From Myxocyprinus asiaticus (Eukaryota; Chordata; Actinopteri; Cypriniformes; Catostomidae), in the NCBI RefSeq assembly GCF_019703515.2, contig NC_059356.1, forward strand, positions 20,613,197 through 20,677,196: a DNA stretch of 64,000 nucleotides. Reading direction: 5' to 3'. Shown here piece by piece: positions 1 through 11,299 of this stretch. Both the position numbers and the translations under genes were made by a program. The stretch's first letter is position 1, and the number at the start of each line of letters is the position of its first letter. The notes under the pieces were generated by a model. That model saw only the letters and a program-made list of their open reading frames with translations, did not search any database and had not been told where the DNA came from.

Positions 1-2713
1 TTTGACAGTTCAGCCAGTTCCCACCTCCTTCTTTCCTATTTTAACCTTGTTACAGTAATAAATGATAATTTTCCACCCTGCTTCTGGCCCTCTGTCTCAA
101 ACCCTCAGATTTGGCCTCCGCATCTCTTTAAAACTTCAAGGTAAACACCCACTAACATTGTGCAGCCCCTCGAATACAGCCATATTTGAAACTCAATCGA
201 AAGAGAATAAAGAAGTGCTCCACAACATTATAAAACAAAATTTCAGGGTTTACACAACACACATCCAACACATTGCATCCAAATATGCCAACGGTTCACT
301 CAAGCACAGCAGCAACATAAACTATCAAACAGTCATGACATATGAAATATTCATGAATTAAACTGTTGTCAAGTCCAAGTGTTTTTAACTGCCCCATTCT
401 TCTTCAATAACAGTTCCTTTGGAAAGCTTGAATCGTATTATGACTGGTTCACTAGCAGTCCATGCTGATATTCACACACACACAGTCCACAGCACAGTGA
501 AGCATGATGTACACACATAGGTGCTCTGAGGCGCAGATTGCTAGAAACGCATCCAAATGGTCAAAGACTTCCAGCTAGTGCTTGTTTACATACACCAACA
601 ATTAAAAATAGCACAGATGGGCGCAAGAACAGAAAGACACAGAGCAGCTGAATAAAACTGAATGGCATCTCCTTTTCTGAGTTGTAACTTGACACCATGT
701 CTTTTAAAAGCAGCGCGATAAACATGACAGCGGTCAAAGACATCTGTCTTATGCATGTTATATGCAAAAAATCTTCAAAATAGTCCAGATGTGTCCCCTT
801 TGGTGTTCAGAAATAATTGGTCACACTAGGCCCATCTCTCTCCCTCTCTGTTTACAATTCAAACTGAATGCCAGTGGGCGGGGTCAAGGGTGCGAATGTT
901 GTGGGGTGTGTAAATACAACTAAGAAATGTCTTGTGAATGCACAAACACACAGTTTTCAAAACGAGACATTCCAGGAACTATAAATGCTCTTTTTAGACT
1001 GGGGAGGAAGTTTTGAGTTCTGAAATTTACAGTATTTTTTATAGCACAGTTACCTCTTATATGTCTGAATATCAACCCCTTTAATGCTTTACTCATCTGC
1101 AACAATACATTAATATGTTGTCTTTGAATTATCGTAATCTGGGGGCTTTTCTCAGAAAATACAACAGTTATTTGCAATTGATTTGATTAATTGACCAGCA
1201 TACCATATAATTAAATAAATCACATTTTTGAAGGATTGACAACCATAATTAAAAAAGGTAATGTTAACAAACAATTTCCTTTTTTCCTAAAAAAATAAAA
1301 AATAAAAAAATGCAATTTTCATAGGCCTTGATCTGTTTTTGATGGCAATGTACTACTAATTTGAATTAAACTAATTTGAAATGTTTGTTGGTGCCTCAAG
1401 TCAACTGAATCAGTGCCATGGAAATAGTTTGGCATTTTGGAAGAACATTTATAACTTTTTCCTTTCAAAATGAAAAACAGTATGCCACAGTGCACCAAAA
1501 GTCTGTCTAAGTATGCAAACTTGTAACTTCACAAAAATGCAAAAAAGGAATTCAAACAGTACTTTTCAAGAATGCAGTTGCATTAATAAAGCACACTTAT
1601 AATTATTAATGTGAGCGCTCCTTTCTGCATCCATTTGGAAAACATTTAGGCAGAAACATGAATCCAGGAGACAGTAGCCGACTGTTTTATCTGTACAGAT
1701 AGAGGCTTACAGCTGTTCTCAACCTAAAGGAAAGTCATTTACATCATTATTTCACCCATTATATCATAACTGTCTTAACAGATGATAAAGAATTAAAGTG
1801 ACAGTGGAAGATGATTTCCATCGATGTTCAATAGCTGCCACACAATACAAGAATACCATTTCTGAATGCGACAGCAACAAAGGTAGGATAGGAGTTATTA
1901 CATGTAGATGTACAGTACAGTATGGGGGCTGTGCATTTTCAATTGGGCTGAAACGTGTTTAAATATCCTGCTGTCATGGCAACATAAAGGGATAATTATA
2001 GAGTAATTTTGTCATTTCTCACCTCTGTCATAGAATGAAATACATGAATGTAGTCCACAGCCGAATCAATCAAGTAATCAGTTTTCAACTGATGATAGAA
2101 TGACTCATCCAGTCCGTTTCAGTTTCTCTTCTCTTCAAAGGATGATTATGGCGAAGGGTGTCCCTGATCGAGGCAAACTGCTTTTCCTAAATATTCATAA
2201 CAGTTTATTTGGACTGTCTACAGAGGAAAAAAAAAAAGTCCTGCAAATCCATTCTTTATTTTGCCAGGTCTCAGGCACCAGGAATAACAGGTCATGTTTA
2301 ATACCTGGCAGTTTGCCTGGCCGATTCACTCTCTGTGTAAGCTTATATTACCCTTCTTCATTCCTAACAGAAAATGATTTTGTCTGTGGTCCATCTAATG
2401 AAATTCATACAAGCTGTTTATCAAGGAATCAGTCTAATAGACAGATACAGTATGTTGGCTATGCACTGGATGTGAATGTGCTATCTGCTCAGAGTAGATT
2501 GTGTGCCTGCACATTGTGCTGGCTGCATTTGTTCGTCATGGGGCAGAACAGAGAAACAGACTTGTAAAGTACATTTTGACATATTTTTACTTGCACATTA
2601 TAAAATAAATATTTGCTGCGTTCCAAATCCTAGTGGGCAGCCTTCGTATGCAGCCTTTTAAAGAATCATTGTTTATGTTTTTAAATAAAGGCAGTTCCAA
2701 AAGATAGGAAACT
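1..2713. other. AT-rich non-coding DNA, no gene recognised
   Basis: No coding region, RNA gene or complete mobile element is recognised here. A short CA run lies near 473-482. The longest open frame (2100-2567, 155 codons) has no recognisable domain and no surrounding gene structure. Homopolymer A runs occur near 1290-1310 and 2228-2238. The stretch looks like ordinary intergenic or intronic teleost DNA. Confidence 0.6.
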
Positions 2714-3110
2714 TAAAGGGATAGTTTACCCCAAAATGAATATTCTCCATCATTTACTCACCCTCATGCCATCCCAGATATGGATGACTTTCTTTCATCT
2801 GCTGAACACAAATTAAGATTTTTAGAGGAATATCTCCATAGGTCCATAAAATGCAAGTGAATGGGTGCCAAAATTTTTAAGCTCCAAAATCCACATAAGG
2901 GCAACATAAAAGTACTCCAGACAACTCTGGTGGTTAAATCCATGTCTTCTGAAGTTATCTGATAGGTGTGGGTGAGAAACAGATGAATATTTAAGTCATT
3001 TTTCCTTCACTTTCTCCTGCTTCTGTTTTTGGTGATTTGCATTCTTTGTGCATAGAACTCCTACTCCTACTGGGCAGGGAGGAGAATTTATGATAACAAA
3101 ATAAAAAAAA
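2714..3110 (+). repeat. Half copy of a palindromic MITE-type repeat
   Basis: It starts with 'aaagggatagtttacccc' followed by 'tcatttactcaccctcatg', the outer end of a very common cyprinid palindromic repeat (Angel-like; the family name is tentative). The inner part ('ggtggttaaatccatg', 'gataggtgtgggtgag') matches the inner part of the copy split between 24455 and 29870. Only one arm is present; the inverted second arm is missing, so this copy is truncated or diverged. Confidence 0.65.
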
Positions 3111-4815
3111 AAATGTAAAGGCTTTTTACTAGATGTTGGAACATGACTACAGGGATATGCTCCTATTTAGACTCAGTTGCATCAGCGAGGTTGGGTACTC
3201 ATGTTGGATGATGGGACCTGACTCATAGTCAGTGTTTTAATTCAACACAATGTGTTCAGTGGGGTGCAAGTTCTTCCGAACCAGACTCAATAAATCAAAT
3301 CTTTAAGGACCTCACTTTGTACTCTGGGGAATGTCGAACCAAAACTGGTTCTGAAAAGATCATTTTAACACTGCTTTCTCGTCCTTTTGTTTCCAAATGT
3401 TGCGTAGGTCCGTTTTGCTCAATGAATTGTGAGAAGAGACGATAGCCTGCACAAAAAAGGATGGCTTAAACTTATTTATTTTTTAACACAAATATTTTGC
3501 CACTAGGAATTCTCTTCATAGGATGTTGTAGCATTAAGATTTGTTTTAACTTGAATACACAGGAATTACTAGAATTGCCAAACATGCTAATAGAAGGAGG
3601 TGTCTACATACGTTTAAAGTTTAAAGTAAAATTCAAAGAATGCCATTTTACTTCTGTTATCTGTTACTTCTTGGTTCTTCTTTGTAACAGGGATCCCATG
3701 GAGCTGAAAAACCTGGAAATATTGAGACATTTTTCAAATTGTGAACACCAGCCTTCAAAAAGTCATGGAAATGAATAAATTCTTAAAAAGTAATGAAAAT
3801 TTCATTTCTTTTTTTTTTTAATTTATAGAAAATATTTCCTTGAAAAATCCTTATCCAGTCATCACAAGGGATGGGAAAAGTCATGGAAATTCATTTGTCA
3901 AATAGTGTGGGAACCTTGTTGTAAGTGAATATGATTATTTGTAAAACTAAAACTGAAAGTCTGCCAGCACTGAGTACAAATGTTTTCACCTATCTTTGCT
4001 TCTTCAGAGCTGCTAAAGTAGTTGGGGTGGAACAGAGTTGTTTTCAATCATGTTCTGCTGCCGTGTAGCATGCAGCGACTTGTTCTGAAGATCTACTGTA
4101 TGTGTGGCTTCAGTGCCCTTGAATCCGTTCACCAGATAAAACAAGTGGATTTGGTTTGTTTGTCTCATATTTACTCTAGGGCTCAGGCGTTGCATCAAGG
4201 GGATAGCCTTGTTTCACATTTGTCATGGCAGGCTGAGAGCCTGAGCATATTGCAGGTGTAACTCAGACCACTCCTTAGACATATTGTTTCCCCCCATGAC
4301 TGTGAGTTATTGCAAGGGACACTATTTCTGTCAACAAGCCCAGCTCAGGGACCAACCAATCATAATCTAATTTTTTGAATAGCTTCACTGTTGTGGGTGA
4401 TTTAAATTGTTTATTGTGTGTGGCACAATATTTCTTGCCCTGATTAAAAGAAAATATACATGTGTCCCCATATTGACCTGTGGACTTTTTAAGGCGTTCT
4501 GGAGCTAAAGGTCAAAGCAGAGATTTTTCTCTCCAAAGTGAAGGCTAACATTACTGAAATGGGTGATTTGTATAGGCAAGCAGTAGTATTTGAATATTCA
4601 CATTGAGCATTAATATTTACATTCCTTATTTTATTTTCCACAGAAAATGAGTGCAAAACAGTTTTTCAAAAGCAGGATGACTGGGCTGCTTTCAAGGAAA
4701 TAAGAAATGTTTGGTCACTAAAAACTATTGAATTTTCCTTGGTCTATTTTATTTTAATTTTTAAGGATTATAGTGATGATGAACGATTGGATGATCATAT
4801 TGACTTTTGGACTTT
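3111..4815. other. Non-coding DNA with minor repeat remnants
   Basis: No gene is recognised. Around 3690-3915 there are repeated phrases of the type 'aaaagtcatggaaat' (near 3760 and 3880), suggesting a decayed interspersed repeat. The remainder is unassigned AT-rich sequence. Confidence 0.5.
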
Positions 4816-5087
4816 TTAAAGGAATAGTTTACCCCAAAAATACAATTATGTCATCATTGTTTAAAACCCATTTGACTTTCTTTCATGGAACCAAAAAGGA
4901 GATGTTAGGCAGAATGTCACCATTCACTTTCATTGCATCTTTTCTCCAAACAATGAAAGCGAATGGGGACTAAGGCTGTCAGTCCCTAACATTTTGCGTA
5001 ACATCTTTTGTGTTCTGCATAAGAGAGAAAGCCATATAGGTTTGATAATGATAACAGAATTGTCATTTTTGGGTAAAAGATTCCTTG
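4816..5087. repeat. Palindromic MITE (Angel-like), both arms present
   Basis: The left arm begins 'ttaaaggaatagtttacc' and includes 'caattatgtcatcattg'. The right arm is its inverted counterpart, with 'acagaattgtcatttttggg' and then 'taaaagattcctt'. Arms of about 120 bp flank the centre near 4950-4990, with 'catcttttgtgttctgc' matching the inverted 'aaaaaggagatgtta'. This is the same family as the copies near 12703, 22058, 39200 and 58968. Confidence 0.7.
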
Positions 5088-7482
5088 GGTGTTCTTGAGG
5101 CAAAGAATTCTTCTCTCTAAAGTGAAGACGAACATTATTTCAATGGAGGACTTGTGTAGGCAAGATCAGAGATGGTACTTTAATATTCACTTAGAGCATT
5201 GAAAAAACACAGTGCTAGCTAAACAGGTGTTTCTTAGTACGTATGTGTGTGTGCACCAGTGTATGTGTTTAAAATCTTACATGCACAGCTGTTTGCAATC
5301 TTTGTGTCCTCTGTAATGAGAGTTTTAGTGCAGATTCCTTCAGGATGTGTCACTTGGGTTTAGTATTGTGCGTACATCCTACACCGAGATGATACAAGAC
5401 AGGAAAATTAACCCAACTACTCTCCATTTACTTGCACATGGACCCTACAGTACGTTTAATTAAAGTCAATGTAGAGGTCATATACCGTAGGTACTTTTGC
5501 AGTTTTTCACTGTGAAAAATAAGATGATTCATACTTTTCTCTAAAAGCATTTGTCTTGTCTTGTTAAATATATTTTTAACCATAAAATATGGTAATTCAA
5601 ACTTCTCACTTGTCTATAAACTGTAATGCCATTTGCCAGGAATGAGTTTTAAACCATCAAGCTGTTATGCAGATTGCCTTGCTTTCCGTCGTTTGTATAC
5701 CTTGTTCCGGAAAGAGGCTAGTTATTTTATCATAAGTGGTAGAATCCCTTACTGTTCCTGTAAGAAATTAGTAAATTCTTAAAAAGTCATGAACATTTCT
5801 ATGGTGACTATACTGGTAATTTTTTTACTCATGCTTATGGTAATGCTATGATAATGTTAAAATGTCTGATTCTGGGATATTGCCAGAGCTGATTTACCGG
5901 TATTCCCCAATGGGTCCTGTTTACACATGACTTCTAAATAAAAAAATAAAAAAATACATACATTTTCCGGTAAAAGCTGTATGTGGGAAAGCGACTATTG
6001 TTGTAGGATTTTACTGTAAATTTACACTAAATGTGTCCTGTTTAAGCAGTTTTTCTCTATGTAAAGTAAGGTAACTTACAGTTAACTAATTAATAACATG
6101 TTTTTACTGTAACAGTCTTTTTCCATACAAAAATTATAAACACTTTTACGGTCTTGCCTTTCTCCATTAATTTGCACAAAGTGAATGTACTGTATACTAA
6201 TTACTACATGGAGCCTGCATTATGTTAAATCTGCAATCAGGCCACCTGAACATCAGATCCTGTTGTAATTTGTGCTGCGACGGGACTGTGTTAATTCAGG
6301 GACTGCAGATGTTGCGATTGCGGCATTGTTTGAAGACTTCAGGGTATTTGGAAGAGCAGTCCCTGGGAGTAGACTTTGTGCCTTTGAAAATGCCATTTAG
6401 CCTCAGGCTTCCTCACTGTGATCTCGTATTAAGACCCAACAGGCTTGTATGTTTTTCGCCATGGTCGTGTTTATCTCGTCCCATTAGTGATGAGCCTCCG
6501 GTGCCTCTCTTCACCGTCACTCACTGGCCCTGAGCTGCACACCACTGCCATACACTGCCTCAGTTTGGGAAGCACTTGATCATGTTTGATGGAGAGGAAA
6601 TTACAGTATTCAAAGAATGTGAAAGCAAATGCTAAATGCTCAGGGATAGGGATAGCCCTGCTGTAAAGACCATGTTAGACCTGTCTAATCAGGTTTATCG
6701 GATCGTTCAGACAAACCCAAAATTGACTAGTCAGTTCTGAAATATGTAGTGTTGCACATCCCTAGTCAGTGAGGTTGGCATGCTTGTCCAACCCACCTTA
6801 TTTCACTCTTAAGAGTTTGCGAGTGAACCTGGTGAAATGTAATGGCTGTGAAATTAAAGGTTAAGCAGCAGTCCTGGCTCATTCTTCAAACACTAGGGTG
6901 CGGGTAGACCCAAACGGTCAGAATGTTCACTTTCAGAGTCCACATCTGTCATTTTGGGATGCTGAATTGGTGTGCAAATCAAAGAAGATTTGTGTTTGAG
7001 CTAAGCAGGGACTGAAGGCAAGGTGCCACTTCTTGCAGAAATGGCTGCTTTATGCTGTAGTTCAGCTTTAAGGGCACACATAACAAACAGGCTCTCAGGT
7101 GCTATTGATTAAATATTGAGGCAATCTTTGTTCCAGCGGGGAAACATTATATGAGAGATATAGACTATAAATGCCAGTATTCTTGTCTAAAGTGAAGAAT
7201 AACAGAAAAACGTTACTCTAACACCTGTAGCACCATAACATTTCTAAAAAACACACTGTGGACCTAAAAAGTAATTACTTAAAAACATCTGAATGTCATT
7301 GCATTAGATAACAAAATATCAATCCAACCGACATCTGGACCCAAAGGAATTTCGAAATGTATGAAGTTCATCACATTAACTGTGGTCTTGTTCTACTAAG
7401 TTTGACAACCAAAAAAGTGTTCAAATACTTTAAAATGTCAATGTTCACATAAGTTCAAATGTCTTAATTTACTTAATCTACT
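5088..7482. other. Non-coding DNA with one hAT-like repeat end
   Basis: No gene is recognised. About 6697-6765 ends in 'gttgcacatcccta'. This resembles the end of a repeat seen again at 20331-20399 ('gttacacatcccta' preceded by 'gactagtca') and is consistent with a TAGGGATG-type hAT terminus. The open frame at 6222-6533 has no recognisable domain. The rest is unassigned. Confidence 0.5.
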
Positions 7483-7614
7483 GTTCCCTAACTGTCACTC
7501 ACTCGACGTTGTGTCGATGTAGTGACACTAGGGGTCACTCTTGGGAGCATATTTGCATACCACTCCCCCGAACATATGGGTATAAAAGGAGCTGGTATGC
7601 AACCACTCATTCAG
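7483..7614 (+). repeat. DIRS-A left inverted terminal repeat
   Basis: It contains 'gacgttgtgtcgatgtagtg', then 'cactaggggtcactcttggg', and after a short gap 'ccactcccccgaacatatgg'. These are found inverted at 11019-11200. Relative to the right copy the left repeat lacks about 55 bp between 'cttgggagc' and 'gcataccactccc'. Its outermost bases differ from the right end, as is usual for DIRS elements, whose two outer tips are distinct. Confidence 0.88.
7581..7588 (+). promoter_or_regulatory. TATA box in the DIRS-A left ITR
   Basis: The sequence 'tataaaag' lies within the left inverted repeat, about 250 bp upstream of the gag start at 7832. The same motif is present inverted in the right repeat ('cttttata', near 11043-11050). 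DIRS elements drive transcription from the left repeat, so this is the likely core promoter. Transcription start and activity are not shown by the sequence. Confidence 0.6.
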
Positions 7615-7831
7615 ATTTTCTCTTTGGAGCCGAATGGTTGATGCTCACTGAGCTGAATTCCCACGGCTGTTCATTCACCTCTGCTGGATCTGACAGCGCA
7701 TTTAAGCGGCTTCTCCCCCAGGTGCACTGCAGAGAATGCCCCTGGGTGCTTCGGCAGAAATAAAAGAGTATTTTCTAAAAAAAGAGTATATTTCTCTAAA
7801 AGAGCAGCACACACGGAGCATCTTTTTAAAG

Positions 7832-9220
7832 ATGCCCTTCCGTTTGTGTGTTATTCCTGGTTGCGGTCTTTATCTCTCGCCTTCTGACAGTCACGATCGC
7901 TGTCTTTCGTGTCTTGGCGCTGCCCACACATAGACAGCGTTCGTGGATGGGTCATGTACTCATTGTGAGAACATGTCCATGGCAACGATGCGGTCGCGGC
8001 TTGCGCCACCCCAGTGGCTCCCCGCCCTGGTCCTTCTACATGCGTGTATGAGGCCAGCGCGGCTAGCACTGGGGGCGATTTTGGGACCCCAGTGTGACCA
8101 CCTCCGCCGGAATTCCTCCCACGGACCTCCCATTCCCCAGCACGCTCGTCTGCCCCGATCGGGCTTCCGGATGAGCCCGCCGGCTCGTCTCACGGCGAGT
8201 TCGACCTCTTGTTCGGAGCCCGCGAAGGTGATGAGCTCTCAAGCGCAGCATCGGTGAGTGGGCTCGTCCAGTCGGACGCAGAAGCCTCAGCTGGGCTCCA
8301 CCCCTTCGGGTACAATCGCCCAGTCACAGGCTGACCCGGAGATGATGGACATGCTTTCCTGGGCAGCCGCGAGCGTTGGGCTAGAGTAGAACACCTCCGC
8401 TCTCCCCTGAACCCTCGTGGCTCGATGATTGGTTCCTGGGCTCGCGGCGCCACTCACAGCCATGCCCCGCCCCAGTTCCATTCTTCCCGGAAGCGCACGA
8501 GGAGCTGATAAGGTCGTAGGAGGCACCTTTTACTACCCGGTCCCGATCTTTCAGCTCCCCCACCCTCACTACCCTCGATGGTGGGGCAGCCAAGGGCTAT
8601 TCGGCGATCCCCCAGTGGATAAGGTGCTCGCGGTGCACCTATGCCCGCAGAGCACCGCCACCTGGTGCAGGCGCCCAAAGGTCCCGTCCAAGGCCTGTAG
8701 GTTTACGTCATCCCTGATGGCCAAAGCCTGCGGTGCTTCTGGACAAGCCACCTCCACCCTGCACGCCATGGCTCTCCTGCAAGTCCACCAAGCCAAGGCG
8801 CTAAAGGAACTGCACGAGGGTAGTTCCGCCCCGGGATTGATGCAGGAGCTGTGCTCGGCGACCGACCTCGCTCTCCGGTCAACGAAGGTCACGGCGCGGT
8901 CTCTCGGGTGGGCGATGTCCACCTTGGTGGTCCAGGAGCACCACCTTTGGCTCAACCTGGTCGAGATGGGAGAGGCCGACAAGGCACGGTTCCTTGACGC
9001 CCCCAGGTTGGCCTGTTCGGCGACACCATCGAGGACTTTGCCCAGCAGTTCTCGGCGAAGCAGCAGACAGAGGTTATCCGGCACATCCTGCCCCGGCGCA
9101 GCTCAAGATCCCGCACCCCGTCTGCTCGTCGCCAAGGGCGTCCCCCTGCGGTCGCCACCCGTCTCATGGCCGGCCACCAAGAACCCGCGAAAGGCTTCAA
9201 AGCACCCCTGAGACGGGCGA
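7832..9220 (+). pseudogene. DIRS-A gag-like protein, broken into several frames
   Basis: The frame opens at 7832 with MPFRLCVIPGCG and a Cys-rich stretch (CVIPGC, then CLSC). It meets a TAG at 7931-7933. The sequence continues in other frames: DGSCTHCENMSMATMRSRL from 7946, then the frame of 8429-9211, which holds the helical core (KALKELHEGSS, LMQELCSATDLALRSTKVTA, LVVQEHHLWLNLVEMG). After about 9000 it shifts again to a frame reading LFGDTIEDFAQQFS and a basic tail. The product would be the particle protein that binds element RNA. At least three frame disruptions show it is not translatable. The assignment rests on position and similarity to other fish DIRS gag regions. Confidence 0.75.
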
Positions 9221-9289
9221 CCCAGGGTTGACAAAACCCACTGCTCTGGAGCTGGTAAGTAGACCACTCCATCCCCCGCCGCGAGGCCC

Positions 9290-10016
9290 CACCTACCGGT
9301 ACGTCCAACGAGATTGTCCCTTTGGTCCCCCTCGCCCGGAGCTTGGACGCATGGCTTGCGCTTTCCAACCCGTTGCGATGGTTGGTCTGGACCGTCCGAC
9401 TCGGCTACACGATTCAGTTCACCAGGCGTCCGCCCAGGTTCAGCGGCATCCGCTTCACCTCGGTGAAGGGCAAGAACGCCACTACCTTGCGCGCGGAGAT
9501 CACTACCCTCCTACAGAAGGGTGCGATAGAGCCTGTCCCTCTGGCCGAGATGAAGAAGGGGTTTTACAGCCCCTACTTCATTGTACCGAAGAAAGGTGGT
9601 GGGTTGCGGCCAATCTTGGACCTGCGAGTACTGAACCGAGCTTTACACAGACTCCCGTTCAAGATGCTGACACAAAAACGCATTCTAGTGAGCGTCCGGC
9701 ATCAAGATTGGTTCGCGGCGGTAGACCTGAAGGACGCGTACTTCCACGTCTCAACTCTACCTCGACACAGACCCTTCCTGCGGTTTGCATTCGAGGGTCA
9801 GGCGTATCAGTACAAGGTCCTCCCTTTCGGCCTGTCCTTGTCCCCTCGCGTCTTCACATAGGTTGCAGAGGCAGCCCTTGCCCCATTAAGGGAAGTGGGC
9901 ATTCACATCCTCAACTATCTCGACGATTGGCTAATCCTAGCTCACTCTCGGGATGTGTTGTGTGCACACAGGGACCTAGTGCTCTTGCACCTCAGCCGAC
10001 TAGGGCTTTGGGTCAC
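9290..10016 (+). pseudogene. DIRS-A reverse transcriptase, interrupted by one stop
   Basis: The RT domain is easily readable. The fingers and palm include FYSPYFIVPKKGGGLRPILD and WFAAVDLKDAYFHV (first catalytic Asp). The LPFGLSLSPRVFT motif follows, then NYLDDWLILAHS with the catalytic YLDD. A TAG at 9859-9861 splits the frame between the SPRVFT and YLDD motifs; the frame is otherwise open on both sides. The role is copying element RNA into DNA. After the YLDD region the protein continues to about LHLSRLGLWV and then jumps abruptly, so the connection to RNase H is deleted. YLDD with the VPKKGGG.RPILD block is typical of DIRS-type RT. The long overlapping frame at 8994-10172 is a shadow. Confidence 0.88.
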
Positions 10017-10049
10017 AACTTGCCCGCCGTCTCCTACTCTGGAGTCAAC

Positions 10050-10381
10050 AGCACCTCGAGTTGCTGCGAGCCACTCACATCCCGGGCGACCTCAACACTG
10101 CAGCGGACGCACTGTCACGGCATGTTACCCTCAGGGGAGAGTGGAGACTCCACCCTCAGGTGGTCCAGCTGATTTGGAGTCGATTCAGGCAGGCACAAGT
10201 AGACCTGTTCGCTTCCCAAGAATCCTCCCACTGGACCGCCCCCCCCCTCTGGCGAATTCCCATGAGGAAGCACCTTCTATCTCAGGGACGGGGCACCATC
10301 TGGCACCCACGACCAGACCTCTGGAATCTTCATGTCTGGCCCCTGGACACCCATGGTGGTAGACACAATCACTCAGGCTAG
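10050..10381 (+). pseudogene. DIRS-A RNase H C-terminal remnant and linker
   Basis: The frame reads THIPGDLNTAADALSRH, the end of the RNase H domain (H..G..N..AD.LSR). It is followed by VVQLIWSRFRQAQVDLFAS and IWHPRPDLWNLHVWPL, a linker conserved between DIRS elements upstream of the recombinase. The catalytic N-terminal part of RNase H is missing, because the sequence goes from the RT thumb region (about 10016) to this block within about 40 bp. A deletion of several hundred bases is therefore likely. The same linker occurs in DIRS-B near 61950-62290. Confidence 0.8.
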
Positions 10382-11018
10382 GGCCCCCTCTACGAAGCGC
10401 CTGTATGCCTTGAAGTGGCGTCTGTTTGCTAAGTGGTGTTCTTCCCGATGCGAAGACCCCCAGAGATGCGCAGTCGGATTGGTGCTTTCCTTCCTGCAGG
10501 AAAAAATGGAGAGCCCCCTTTGAGCCCCTGCAGTCAGCTGAGCTTAAGGCACTCTCTTTAAAGATTGCCCTCCTGACTGCTTTCACTTCCATCAAGAGGG
10601 TAGGAGACCTGCAAGCGTTCTCTGTCAGCGAAACATGCCTGGAGTTCGGTCCGGGCTACTCTCACGTGATCTTGAGACCCCGACCGGGCTATGTGCCCAA
10701 GGTTCCCACGACCCCTTTTAGGGATCAGGTGGTGAACCTGCAAGCGCTGCCCCAGGAGGAGGCAGACCAAGCCCTGACGTTGCTGTGTCCAGTGCGCACT
10801 TTACGCATCTATTTGGATCGCACGCAGAGCTTTAGGGTCTCTGAGCAGCTCTTTGTCTGCTTTGGTGCACAGCGGAAAGGAAGCGCTCTCTCCAAGCAGA
10901 GGATCACCCACTGGGTCATTGACGCCATAACAATGGCATATCACTCCTAGGACGTGCCATCCCCGGCAGGGCTACGAGCCCATTCTACCAGGAGTGTGGC
11001 AGCCTCCTGGGCCTTGAC
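10332..11018 (+). pseudogene. DIRS-A tyrosine recombinase, truncated
   Basis: The N-terminal core-binding part (PSTKRLYALKWRLFAKWCSS) is in the frame of 10332-10523, which stops at 10521-10523. The catalytic part continues in the frame of 10426-10950: LLTAFTSIKRVGDLQAFS carries the first catalytic Arg. After a TAG at 10948-10950 the same frame reads AHSTRSVAASWAL, the H-x-x-R box. The segment that should carry the nucleophilic Tyr is absent, since the sequence runs into the right ITR at 11019. The enzyme would insert the circular cDNA by strand exchange. The truncation and two stops make it non-functional. Confidence 0.85.
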
Positions 11019-11225
11019 CTGAATGAGTGGTTGCATACCAGCTCCTTTTATACCCATATGTTCGGGGGAGTGGTATGAAAATACCACTCGCCAATTTTCA
11101 TTGGCCTTTTATCAAAGATCAGAGGTGTTTTGGGCTCCCAAGAGTGACCCCTAGTGTCACTACATCGACACAACGTCTCGTTCCCTCCATCAGGGAACGG
11201 AGGTTACGCAAGTAACCAGGACGTT
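11019..11225 (-). repeat. DIRS-A right inverted terminal repeat
   Basis: It is the inverse of the left repeat (ctgaatgagtggttgcatac ... cgacacaacgtc). It includes a segment of about 55 bp at roughly 11082-11136 that is absent on the left. It ends with an outer tip (11175-11225) holding 'gttccctccatcagggaac', a near palindrome, and 'ggttacgcaagtaacc'. This tip closely resembles the right tip of DIRS-B. Confidence 0.87.
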
Positions 11226-11299
11226 TTATCATTTTAAACCTAACAAACATTTGTAAAATGTTCTTCTTGAAAAGTGTGCTTTTGCTATCTTTAAAATTT

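Larger units (their letters stand above)
7483..11225 (+). mobile_element. DIRS-A: DIRS-type tyrosine-recombinase retroelement, decayed
   Basis: This 3.7-kb element is bounded by inverted terminal repeats (7483-7614 and 11019-11225). In order it carries gag, reverse transcriptase, an RNase H remnant and a tyrosine recombinase, all on the plus strand. That order, the inverted rather than direct ends, and the recombinase in place of a DDE integrase define the DIRS group. Both junctions carry GTT (7483-7485 and 11223-11225). That would fit recombinase-mediated insertion without a target duplication. Frameshifts, stop codons and internal deletions make this copy inactive. Confidence 0.9.

Noticed and set aside
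2100..2567. 155-codon plus-strand frame
   Set aside because: No recognisable domain, no splice or promoter context, and compositionally like its surroundings.
3640..3780. Possible splice acceptor and exon ('ttctttgtaacag' then an open stretch)
   Set aside because: The downstream sequence repeats 'aaagtcatggaaat' phrases and looks like a decayed repeat. No matching donor or protein signature.
8994..10172. 392-codon plus-strand open frame, the longest in the window
   Set aside because: It overlaps the DIRS-A RT in another frame. The RT frame has clear motifs while this one is a GC-driven shadow without any domain.
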